Below are positions 30,912-42,200 of a stretch of DNA of 64,000 bases, piece by piece. The notes under the pieces are model-generated. The model was not told the origin of the DNA. It saw only the letters and a list, made by a program, of their open reading frames with translations, and did not search any database. The stretch's first letter is position 1, and each line of letters starts with the position of its first letter. The stretch is taken from the NCBI GenBank assembly GCA_030386875.1, contig CM059567.1, positions 54,234,020 to 54,298,019 on the forward strand, written 5' to 3'. The translations under genes and the position numbers were made by a program. Source of the DNA: Morinoia aosen. Taxonomy: Eukaryota; Arthropoda; Malacostraca; Amphipoda; Talitridae.

Positions 30912-33291
30912 TGTAGCATATCGCTACAAAGCGTAAGAATTATAAATTTTCCCATTCGCACTTAAATAAATTAATCATTAGCATTAAAAATCTTACTATA
31001 ATTTATTATTAATTATTTTCTACTTCTAATTCGTAATCATTGAAGTTTCTGTGTAAATGCATGAAACAATAAAATAACACCCGACATTTTTCGAGAGAGG
31101 AGCCCTCTGGTGGCAATACTGCGCAGTTGCGCGTCTCTTCTTCAAAAAGCCACTCTTACTTTGGCGCCTTACTCTAGCGGTGTTACAGCAAATTCTCGTG
31201 AGTAAAAATGTGTTAGAAAATTATCGTGTTCCTTTTCGTCGTGTTCAGTGAGTATAAACAGTGACAGTGCTGGTATTAAGATGCGTAATTGTGCGTGGAA
31301 ATTGATGTAGCATGTTCTCATTCAGAATTCCTCAACATGACTTAGCGTTAATTTTTACGCCATTTGCATTTCGTGTGTCAGTAATTTATACTAAATACTA
31401 AACTACGTTTTTTTCCCTTACTGAAAGTCATACACTTGCAGCGTTCATGTCGAGATTGAAATTCGATCATATAAATACTCGTTAGAGCACGACAGAGCCG
31501 CTGGCGTCTTGGTGCCGGTTCCTTGTTCTTAAAAATGGCGACGCACAGATTGCCGTCGCGTTAGGATTTTGCGATTCAAAAATCGTATCTTACGCATTTT
31601 AGAATAAGATTCTTTACAAACATACTAGTAGTAGTTTTTCTTAAATGTGTGACGTGTAATAAGTGGGAATGCCTTTTCAATAATTTCGTACGAACTAATA
31701 GAGTACGCAAATTATTCATGCACATGCTTGCTAAAGTTTCTTTTAGTTTCCTTTTCTTTAATTTCATACTCCTTAAATCGCGTTTAATCGCACTTATTTC
31801 AATTTAAATCATTTCAATAAAAATTTAATTCCATTCTGTTCATTCTTGTGACAAAAACACCCACTACCATTTGCCTTTCGTGAGTGCGTACAAATTATGC
31901 CGGCGGCTTGGCGAATGCCGACATGTAGAGCCGCCGGGTTAATCGCCGCACTGATTTTCATGTTTTCATCTTGCGCATATTTCCTTTCTGTGCAAGCAAA
32001 ACGTTTAGTGTTTCCTTCTTTTATTGTGGAGATTATTCCATAATTTTTTAGTATTGCAAATGACCTTTATCGGTGATTTTCAGTAGGACTTATATCAATG
32101 AAACCTTGGAATTTTTCTCTGTTATTTCTTGTACAGTTATAGAGACGTTCTGGAGTACTTAAAGAAGCATTAATTCACTTTCTATGAAATTCTTAATTGC
32201 TGTAATTCTTTTCTTTTGCTTCATGAACCATGTCTTGTTAAGTCATGTGTTTTCCATGGTTCCAGGGATTTGATCCCCGATATTGCTCTTAGATAATCAC
32301 TAAAAGTATTACTGAAAATTCTTAAATTTTATGCCTTGTATTAAAGCAAGAGCAGCTGTATAAGAGTTCTTAATTGATTCTGTCCTATCTCTCTACTTTT
32401 GAGCTTGACGAGAAAGAGAACAAATGAAATTGACTAGAGTCAAATCTGTAGGATTTCTCGAATTCTGCTGTGTGGGAGTTTTATTCATTACGATGTTGTG
32501 GGACTGTCAGTGGTGAAATTCCTTGATGTCTCCTTGGACTGTTCATCCAGCGTATTGGAATCTTTGCAGGACTTCAACGTCATCGCCACACACCACTCGC
32601 AACAACCTCCCTTGGGCCTTGTTTTGCCTCAACTTGAGCCGCCTTGTTTTGCCTCAACTTGAGCCGCCTTGTTTTGCCTCAACTTGAGCCGCCTTGTTTT
32701 GCCTCAACTTGAGCCGCCTTGTTTTGCCTCAACTTGAGCCGCCTTGTTTTGCCTCAACTTGAGCCGCCTTGTTTTACCTCAACTTGAGCCGCCTTGCTTT
32801 GCCTAAAACTTAAACTTAAACTGGCCGGAACTGGCTTGACCTTAACTGGACGTGACTTAACCAGAATTTACCTGGCTTTGGGCCTCATTTTCGGTCTCGC
32901 TTGTTTGGGCTTTAACGCTACTTAACTCACCTAAGAATTGCCTCAACTTGAGCCGCCCTGCCTGGCCTCAACTCAATCAAAATCGATCACTCACAACGTC
33001 ACGGTTTCCTCAAAGTCGATAAATTGGCCCCCTTACATCATTTGCAAACCACACACACACACACGGTCGACTCCAGCAATTTCTTCAGGAGCCTCCCGAC
33101 TGCCCGGACTGCAAACCCTCTTCTAGCCAAGTTCATCGGTGGTTCAAGACTCGGCGGTCCTCTCCGGCTTCTTTCCAATATATACCCCAAAAGCTGAGTC
33201 CAATGTGCCTTATTATCATTCTCATAATTTTCTCCCAGATGCTTGTCGAGGTTTGTAAGGACTGGCTATACCCCGCGGCCAGATCCTAACA
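30912..33291 (+). repeat. Element C 3' LTR
   Basis: 2380 bp, near-identical to 25528-27906. Its copy of the 25-bp palindromic array lies at about 32616-32804 with the same number of units. Confidence 0.95.
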
Positions 33292-33295
33292 TAAG

Positions 33296-33404
33296 ACATT
33301 TGAAAAACCAATGCTAAGATCATATATATCAGGCTTGATTGGAAATAAAGCATCCCAAAGATGCCGATGTCAACCTAACCTTAACCTAACCTAACCTTTC
33401 GCCT
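33296..33404. other. Small insertion in element E with CCTAA-type repeats
   Basis: Compared with the element C LTR, about 120 bp of extra sequence (the last bases before 25528 plus 33296-33404) sit between GGAGCCT and CTGCACGGACTGC. It ends in CCTAACCTTAACCTAACCTAACC, similar to the arthropod telomere repeat but only a few units long. Origin unknown. Confidence 0.5.
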
Positions 33405-33825
33405 GCACGGACTGCGCACCATCTTCAGTCAAGTTCTTCAGTAAACAAGACGCAGCGGTCCTTCCGGCTTCTTCAAATAAAAACTCGAACACAGCTGAGT
33501 CCCAACAGTGTCGTCATTACCCTCTCGTTAGCGTGATCTTAAACATCCATTCTCGAGTTCATTTGCGTTTTGGTAGTTGGTATTATCGCCAAAGTCTAAC
33601 CAACTATCAAACGTAAAACCAGTACGTCAAAACCCGCCCTCAGGAAAGGTGGGCCACTTCAACTCACTTCACATGACGACCTCATTACAGTCACTGTCCT
33701 ATACTCTATGCACGTAGAAAAATTTTTCATACTATCAATAATACTCAAATTACATTTCTGATCCAATCCAGTAAGACAGATCGTACCAACAATCATCTTC
33801 AGCCCATCTGGTATACCACTCATTC

Positions 33826-36010
33826 TGTCGGGTTTTTCCGCCGTTGGGTGGTTGAATGTAAATATTAATTTTTGAACGGCAAGAACAACTCGATCAATGC
33901 TCGAAGCGTAAGGGAAAAATTATGAGAGTGATAATGAAAAGCGGTTATGGACTCAGCTCGTTTTGAGGTGGAGTTTATTGGAAGAGGAAAACCAGGAAAA
34001 CTGGCTTGGATCTTGATCTCGGAGAGCTTGTCTAGGTGGGCAATCCTTGCCGGAGGACCAGGCTGGCGTTGACGAAGGCCGGCACGCGATGGAGTAAGCA
34101 GGGTGAGTGAGTTGTATTTGGGGATTTGAGTTTGGCAATTTTAGATGATTGAGCGCAGGTCAGTGAATTAGTTCCGGTAGAACTAATGACCCCAAAATAA
34201 GGTGGGGTGTGAGTGAGCAAGTTAAATCAGGCTCATGTGAGCAGAATCAAGTCGGCACATTAGCAGGAGCAAGTTGAATTATTTGCTCAGATTAGTAGTA
34301 GCAAGTTTAGTCACTGCTTATGTGGGAATAGCTATTAAGCAATCAACATGGCACTCAGGAAACCCAGGGAGATTCAATTTTGTGAGTGTTGCGTGTATGG
34401 CGATGATGTAGAGGTCCTGCACAGGGGTCCAAGATGCTGGGTGAAACATTCCAGGAGAGACATCAAGACATTCCACCACTGACAATCCAAATTATAATGA
34501 CAACTCTTCCCACACGGAGAAATCCGAGAAACTCCTACAGTCTTGACTCCAGCTACATTAGGATTCTCGCTCTTGGCAACTCAAAAGAGATAGGACAGAT
34601 TTTTGGTTGACAGATTTTAACTAAAAGATAAATTGTTTACTCACTAATGCCTCTGGCTTTAAATTCTGAGTATTAGGTTTAAGAATTTCCAAGAATAAAG
34701 ATCGTGATTCCTTACAGAGACTACGGGCAAGTAAACACGAGATCTACGAAAAATGGTGAAAATATCAAATGACTGCACTTTTGAAAGCAGTAAGAAAAAA
34801 ACATAAAAATCCTAAAATTCGAGGATCTCAATCCTACTAAGAAATCCTGGTAGATCATTTGCAATAATAAAGGAATTAAGGAATAATATATATCCCCAAA
34901 TGATAATAGGAAAAGGAAAACCTAAGCATTGATTTCACAGGCAGAAAATACGCGAAGAAAGAAAAACACGAAAGCACGAAGTTACGCGTGGCGATTTAGC
35001 CGGCGACTATACGCGTCGGCCTCAGCCAGAGCCGCCAGCAATTTGCACACACTTAAGATAGGCAGAAGGTTGGGTGTTTTTTATCACCAGAATGCGATGA
35101 GTTAAATTAAATTTCATTGAAATGTTTCTCTATTGAAATAAAGGCGTTTACGTAAAGGTTTCCAAACGAGTATGGAATTAAGAAATGAAATACCAAAATT
35201 TATCAAGCATAGGCATGAATACTTTTCGTAATTTAAACTACTGCCAGTAAGAATAAATGCTACTATACACATGCCTATAGTATTTATAATCACAGAGTAG
35301 TGACAAGAGAGGGCGGTGTGAGGTTCCCGCCATTACACAAAGACGCTATCGAACGAACGCCGGCAATTTTCGCCGCGTTCATTTCAAGCAGAGATTATCG
35401 TAGATTAGTAGATTATCGAAAAGAAAAAGGAACGAGCATGATTATGCTTTGATAATAAAATCATGACACGGAAATGCAATGCATATCGAACATGATTATG
35501 CTTTGATAATAAAATCATGACACGGAAATGCAACGCACATCTGGCGCAATATCTTTACACTAAATCACGTTGAGGAAGGGCAACAAAACACTGAATGAGA
35601 CACATGCTACATCAATATTCCCACGCATAACTACGTAACTTAATAACACTGCACTGTCACTTATTAATACTCACTGACACGACGAAAAGGAACACGATAA
35701 TTTCTAACACCTTTAAACTCACGAGAATTTGCTGTAACACTGCTAAGGTAGGACGCCAGAGTGAGAGTGGCTGTTTGAAAGAAGAGACGCGCAACTGCGC
35801 AGTGTTGCCACCAGAGGGCTTCTCTCTCGAAAAATGTCAAGTGTTATTTTTATTATTTCATGCATTTACACAAAAACATCAATGATTACGAATTAGCAGT
35901 AGAAAATAATTAATAATAAATTATAGTAATATTTTTAATGCTACTAATTAATTTGTTTAAGTATGAATAGCGAATTTCTAATTTTTACGCTTATGTAGCG
36001 GTATGCTACA
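33826..36010 (-). mobile_element. Element F: solo LTR of the element A/C family
   Basis: Read on the plus strand it runs from TGTCGGG (33826) to GTAGCGGTATGCTACA (36010), the reverse complement of the family LTR. ATTC flanks it on both sides (33822-33825 and 36011-36014), a 4-bp target duplication. Internal matches to element C include ATGGACTCAGCTCG and the last 170 bp. It contains a 54-bp tandem duplication at about 35437-35533. 33623-33821 shows nothing recognisable. Confidence 0.88.
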
Positions 36011-37647
36011 ATTCTCTCCATATTGTTTAAATACCAAATTCATGAAAATTACCCTCTCATGCTCATATTTACTCCAGCACAAAATTTTTATTTGTTTCCT
36101 TCATTCCCTCACCACACTGGCAATATAATCTATTATTATTTTCATTCCACCTCCATATGCATTTTTTCACACTCGACGCCTTACACCTCACAGCAGACAA
36201 GAATTGGCTTCTAAAGCTACTATCATAGAATATCTCACACTTTGGCATATTCTTTCATATTTACCTGATTAATGTAGGTTTTTGCGTCGTGCTAAGCATC
36301 CACTTGTTCAATCTAAATTCTAAACTCTCTCGTTTGCCTCTCAATCTCTTTTTTCCACCTCTCGCATTCCCACTCTGATCCTTCTCCTCCAACATTCATT
36401 GAAGTCAGTCGTTCACAAGTCTCCAAATTCTTACACGAATAATTTTTTGTATACTTAGTTTTTCTGATTCCATCAATTTTCTTGTCATTTTATTAAAATT
36501 TGTCCAATTTTGTTTCCCACAGGAATGAAATAGTTCCGTTCTTCCAAAGAATAGTAATTCTTGTCAAGTCTTCCCGCCGCTGTTCAAATGATGTTTTCCT
36601 GCTTTTAGAACGATGTCGCAGAATATGATGACAAAATGCTTTTAGATTAGAAATGCTGCAGAATTTATTTTGCTCGTCAACTGTTGGTGTTAGTAAAGAA
36701 TTTTAAGAGCAGTTTCAGTTGTAACTTCAAAGTAAGTTCTGTTGCAGTGGGACATTTTAAATCTAAGGTGTAAATACCAAATGTGCAATTGCAACACAGT
36801 TCACAGTGAGTTGCGATCAATAAATTTTTCTAAGCATTTTTCAAGCGTATGTTTATTGTGAAATAATAAAAATGTTAGTTTTCAAGTAAACATTGTTATA
36901 GTTGATAGGGTATTGTTTACAATGTATCAAAACATGTTATTGTAGATATTGCTATGTGGCTTATAAAACCTAACTACCTATTAAATAGGGCCTAACTAGT
37001 TAGTTCAAATTAAGAGACCAACTGTTCAGGAAATTGAAGTTTATTTCTAAAGTTCAATTAAATTACTCCTAAATATATGACATATTGTCTGCAATTTAGC
37101 AGTTTGATTGGTACAGAAGATGTTTTTGATGTGTAGATGATATTACTTCTAAAAATTTGCAATTTAGCAGTTAGATTGTTAGAGAAGATGTGTTTGAAGT
37201 GTAGGTAATACTGGTAATTATTTTCATTATATTGTTCTGTTAATAATGTTTGTTTTATTTTATTTCTATGATGCTACTTGAGTTCATGCTTTTTTATTAT
37301 CTCTTTTAGTTTTCTTCTAAACTTATAAAATAAATTTTTATTTACATAGTAAGCCCTCCTTATATGGTAATGTTCACAGTTATGTTTTTTGGTAACTACT
37401 GCCATTGATTTCAATTATGGTAAAAAAAATTCACAGATACAATACCCGCTCCTTTTTTATTCACACTGTATCATAGCATCACTACGCTAGGCCATCGCAA
37501 CAATCAATCTTTTCCTGCACTTCTCTCTGTACACAATTAAATCTTGAATTTCAATACAAAACTTAGCAAGTGGACGGGGAGTAAAAATAGTTTTTGTTCA
37601 CTTTGCATAGTCTTTTTAATTTTTTAAATGATATTTTCATGTTTTTA
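36011..37647. other. AT-rich stretch without recognisable genes
   Basis: Only short random ORFs. A loosely repeated phrase, GCAATTTAGCAGTTTGATTG (about 37092) and GCAATTTAGCAGTTAGATTG (about 37158), is the only structure noticed. Confidence 0.6.
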
Positions 37648-38581
37648 GGGGTGACTTTCAAGATGGGATAAATGTTGAGGACTAGACCATAATCGATTTT
37701 TGAATTTTTGATGCCTAAATTTTGGTAATGAGATCAAAAGAAGTAAGTTTTCTTTAATGCACTTTCCGTTGGAAATGCGTATTTTAAAAGTTTTTGCTGT
37801 AAATGAGTTACCGGAACTCCAGTGTTTGAGGTGGGAATAAGTAAATAAGGGAAGCATCACCCTATTACAAACGTTAAGAGGTTGGGTCGTGAGGGGTAGC
37901 CACAGTTCTTTTAGTGAAAATCATAAATAAGGTGAAATTCTAGTATGCATTAACATAGATAATGAGATGACGAGTTATATTGTCGATTCAAAATACTTAA
38001 TTTGAATGTTCTCAGATACGTCAAACCCACAACATACCGGGGTTGAAGTTGAAGACCTGCGGTCATCTCAAGGCTGCCAGTTACGTCGAAGCAACGGTCA
38101 TGCATGTCGTTGAATCCATTTTGGGATCTTCCCCTTCTTTTTGGCGGGTTTGGACACACTCGATCATTTTGACGTAATGGCTTGGTTACAACCTTTATTT
38201 ATCATTTTAATTAGAAGAACTGTGGCTACCCCTCACGACCCAATCTCTTTACATTTGTAATAGGGGGTTTGCTTCTCTTATTTATTTTTTCCCGCCTCAA
38301 ACAGTGGAGTTACGGCAAAGTCGGCTTGGTTGGCGCGCGGCTACACTTGTTTACTTTCACGTCGGACCGCGCGCTATATTTTTTCCTGCCTCAAACACTG
38401 GAGTTCTGGTAACTCATTTACCGCTATAACATGTAAAATACTCATTTCCGACGGAAAGTGCATTGAGGAAAACTTTTTTAATTTGATCTCATTAACAATA
38501 TTTAGGCATCCAAAACTAGAAAATCAATTATGGTCAAGTCAATCAAGTCCTCAACATTTACCCAAGATGGAACACCTCCCC
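37648..38581. mobile_element. Foldback element: long inverted repeats of about 0.3-0.4 kb
   Basis: The left arm (37648-37935) and the right arm (about 38180-38581) are reverse complements with modest divergence. The outer ends are GGGGTGACTTTCAAGATGGG and, reverse-complemented, GGGGAGGTGTTCCATCTTGG. The inner ends share GAGGGGTAGCCACAGTTCTT. The right arm carries about 80 extra bp bounded by two copies of CCTCAAACA-TGGAGTT. The roughly 240-bp spacer has no transposase. I found no convincing target duplication. Confidence 0.8.
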
Positions 38582-39250
38582 AATTATTACATGCTATAAT
38601 GGGTTTGGTGTAAGGTAATTTGGATTTTTGGTAGGGTGTATAATGAGAACTTATTGTCTTATCTTTTTGCACTATTGAATCTGTTATGTATTTTGACCAT
38701 CTGGTGGATATCTGAAGTTAGAGTAGATTGGGTTAGGCCAAGTTGACTTTGATTTTAACACTTTGACTGCGACTTGCACCATCCCTGAGACACGGAGGTA
38801 ATTTTCATAATGCTGCTGACCAATCAGTAGTCACAAATTTGATTTTCATAAATACTTAATAAAAGCTAAATGAGGGCACGATCTAGTTCATGTTTGGTAT
38901 TTTCAAAATTGTTTAACTACAATTGACTTTAAATTTGAGTTTGGTATTCAACTTAATATTTAGTAGTTGCACTCAAAGTGTTTTAAGTTTTGTGTTTTGC
39001 TGAGCATGCCCCCTTCATAAACCAGTATAAAATTATCAGTTTAAATTGCAGAGTATTTTAAATGTTATCTTTAAATCCTGAAAAACAAATTGTTTTGAGC
39101 AAATAATTTAATCTTTATGGTTTTTTATTGTCATTAGATGATAAGAACTTATATGATATGTGAAGTATACCTTCTAAAAGTGTATGCAGACTTGTGGAAA
39201 GATTTTTTGCTTCATTTGAATAAAACCTATTTATTCCAGATTGAGCAGTG
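38582..39250 (+). promoter_or_regulatory. Upstream region of the CENP-T gene, possible 5' UTR splice acceptor at 39239
   Basis: AT-rich, no ORF. TTTATTCCAG at 39230-39239 resembles a 3' splice site just before the start codon, and a TGA in the coding frame (39242-39244) closes the reading frame upstream. So a non-coding first exon further upstream is possible, but no promoter element was identified with confidence. Confidence 0.4.
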
Positions 39251-42200
39251 ATGGATGATAGCATGAGCTCTACTCCTCGCAAGGTGCTCAAAGGTTTCAT
39301 GGCCGAGGCCTCTCCTCACAACACTCCTGCTGCTTTCAAGAAGGACGGCCAGCCTGAAACTAGGAGATCAGTTGCTCGTGGTGTGTTGGCTGCTGCTTTG
39401 TTTTGCCAGCCAGAGAATGTATTTTTGCAGTAATGGTGCTCAGGGTTGTGTTGAATTGTGGGTGAATGTAGCCATACAATTTGATCACTAACTATTTTAA
39501 TGGATGGGATAAATTTGTTGGAACAGTATAGTACTTTCCATTTTCTACTATTATTTCATTCATCAGTAGAAAATATATTTTTTGCACGTAGATGTGCTTA
39601 CTATTTCAGGAAGGATGACTGTGGAGATTTTTTGGTGCTGCTATAGCGTGAGGTCTACCACATTATAGCATAAGGTCTACCTTTAACTAGTAATATAGTG
39701 TGAGGTCAAGTTATTAGTGGATATTACTTATTTCCATACATTTAACTTAGCTATAAACACTTAATTGTACATCTCAAACTGCACCTGGGCTAGCGATATA
39801 TGGAGGTAGATCTCACAGTATAGTAGCAAAAAATTTTTTTTACTTTAGTAGTGACTTGGATGATGCCTGATGTTCATTCTAGATGTTTAGGTTTAATTTC
39901 AAACGGAGAGAAAGTGTTCATAAACATTCTTTTTGAATGGATGTGAGTTTGTGTTTACATTAGAGATACAGTAGTTGCGCACAATATGGAAGTAGGTTTG
40001 TGTGTATGTCAATATAAATCTGAGGCTGCAACAAATGCCTGACTGGCATTAGCTCTTGCTTTTGTGTTCAAGTATTATAGGTTTCAAAAGTTTTGCTTGT
40101 GTTTTCATGTTAACTTGCTTGTGTTTTCATGTTTACATGAATGGTCAGGTTGTATTTGTGATCTATAGTTCCTACTATTTGCAAGGTTGTGTAGATAATG
40201 GTTTACCTTCGAGATATAATACATCAGGACGAGTGAGTGTGATGTGTAAGTTCAAGTCTTCATAGCTTTGGATTAATCAGTGAATGTGCACAATAGTGCC
40301 TTATTGTAAAATTTCACTTTTTCTGTCCAAAGGAGACCAAATGTGAATAATATGAAGTGCCTAGTTCAGTAAAACTCATTATTTGTAACCTCACAAATTG
40401 GACATGCTTTTCAGATCATGTATGGATTTTTATGTGTTAAATTATATTATATGTGAGTGAGTGATATTCTTGTTACTGCTGAGTGATGCTCAAACAAGAG
40501 ATCAAGTGCTAAAACCGAATGAGGCTAAGTCCAGTAGAAGCTTCAGACCTCAATTGGAACTGCTTTTAGTAATTAATGGCTTGCAGGTGTGTCATTCTAA
40601 GCATCCGTGATCTAGCACACCCACTTGTAGTAGTTCACATCTGTTGTAGGTCAATTGCTAAGATGAATATGTTATCTATGGATTTCTTTCTAATTCTGCA
40701 TCCAAATGATAACTCACTATTAACATGAGCCTTGGGGTCATATTACTTGGTGTCATGTAAGAAATTCCATCCAAGACTTGCATGGTATCAATGAAAATAT
40801 ATGATGAAATTTTGTGTAAGTAAACACAAATTAAGCTCAAGAAGAGTGTGTGTGTTTGGTAATATTGGAAATGTCATAAATATTTGGTGTGAATTATTTT
40901 GAATGAAGAAGTAACGTTTGTTATGGTTCCACCGCATTCAGAATAATTTTGGTATTAACTTTGGAGGAAGTCCTATGACATAACGCATGAGTTTGTGCTA
41001 CATTTTTTTATGAGTGACATTTTCTATATCCTTTGCGCGTACAATCTCAGTGGTTGATTTTAAGCTGGCAACCCAATAACAATTGGTTTCCAAACTTAGG
41101 TTCAATATTGCTGTAAAAATGATCTTGTGGGATGTTGTTTTTAGTTTCCATGATTTGTAACTTACTTGTATTGTTGTATGCTTACATGCCTGTGTTGTTT
41201 TTTCAGAACTTGATGCCCCTGAAGATCTGCGTAAGAAAGTGCTAAAACGACGCTCCATAAATGCAAAAAAAGGTGAAACAGCAGATGTTTCTCTGAAAAA
41301 AGCCGACCAAAGCTTAGGACAGAACCTCACGTATGCAAATGTTTCTCAGATTTCCTCAGCATCAGATGAAAGTATTACACATGAAAAAGAAAAGTTGCGA
41401 ATAAAACGCAAACGTCAGGGTATTTCCTCCAGCCAACTTCGTCCTTCAGAAAGCACACAGAAGAATATTTCTCTTGCTAACTTCACCTATGCAGAAGTTT
41501 CTGATGACGACTCTTCTTTGGGGGACACTTTATTGGCCGAGAGAGAAAAGGTAGCCAAGCGGAAGAGGGGAGGTAGAATTATATCATCTTCTCAGCCAAT
41601 GGGTGGTGTCCGCAAAGCCTCCTTGCCTGCAAAAGAATCAAACGTCACGCTACCTGTGGACTACACTTATGCGGGCGTTGACACCATGGAATCCTCCGCT
41701 GAAGTCATAAACATAGACGACATCAAGAAGCGGCGAAGACAGTACACAAGATCGGGTAAACAGAACACAACGCGATTGGCTAGAGCTGAATTTGACAATG
41801 ACAACCAAACAAAAATGATCAATGAAAGCACCAAAGGGGAAATAGAAGGGACCTATGACTTTGATGACTCCAATAAAAGTTCTTCTGATGAAAGCATTGA
41901 CCTAAATGCCGTTAGGCAACGGAAGAAGAAATTCAAAGCAAGTTCTGCGAAAGCAAGAACAGGTGACATGCTCGCCACTGGTTCAGGTACAGACCCACTG
42001 CGCCTGTCTTCTGGCTCATCTGCTTCGTCAGGTCCTGGTGGTTATGTGACGGCATCACCTCATGCTTCTCCAGCTGCATCACCTCGTCGTGCATCACTAG
42101 CTGCATCACCTCGTCGTGCATCACTAGCTGCATCACCTCGTCGTGCATCACTAGCTGCATCACCTCGTCGTGCATCACTAGCTGCATCACCTCATGCTTC

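Larger units (their letters stand above)
25528..33291 (+). mobile_element. Element C: CsRn1-like Ty3/gypsy element with long LTRs, gag and protease deleted
   Basis: LTRs of 2379 and 2380 bp (25528-27906 and 30912-33291). The likely target duplication is TAAG (25524-25527 and 33292-33295). The primer site is TGGTGACCCCAGAGTGA (27908-27924), and the polypurine-like TTGGGGGGTAA (30901-30911) abuts the 3' LTR. The internal region goes from the leader straight into sequence that in element A lies downstream of the protease, so gag and protease are missing. The LTRs differ at roughly 20 positions by eye. Confidence 0.93.
24134..33618 (+). mobile_element. Element E: diverged solo LTR of the element A/C family, split by element C
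   Basis: Starts TGTAGCATTAGCTAC at 24134, like the A and C LTRs, and runs to 25527. It resumes after element C at 33296, where CTGCACGGACTGC, CGGTCCTTCCGGCTTCTT and AGCTGAGTCC align with the 3' third of the element C LTR. CCAG lies at 24130-24133 and 33619-33622 and is the likely target duplication. The 3' end is diverged, so that boundary is less certain. No internal region remains, so it is read as a solo LTR. A short duplicated 26-bp unit (TTAGATCGCCGATCGTGTGC) lies at about 24705-24770. Confidence 0.72.

Noticed and set aside
33370-33405. Telomere end or telomeric array
   Set aside because: Only a few CCTAA units, embedded in an LTR remnant with ordinary sequence on both sides.
37950-38159. 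69-codon minus-strand ORF in the foldback spacer as a transposase remnant
   Set aside because: No DDE, zinc-finger or other recognisable motif, and too short to judge.
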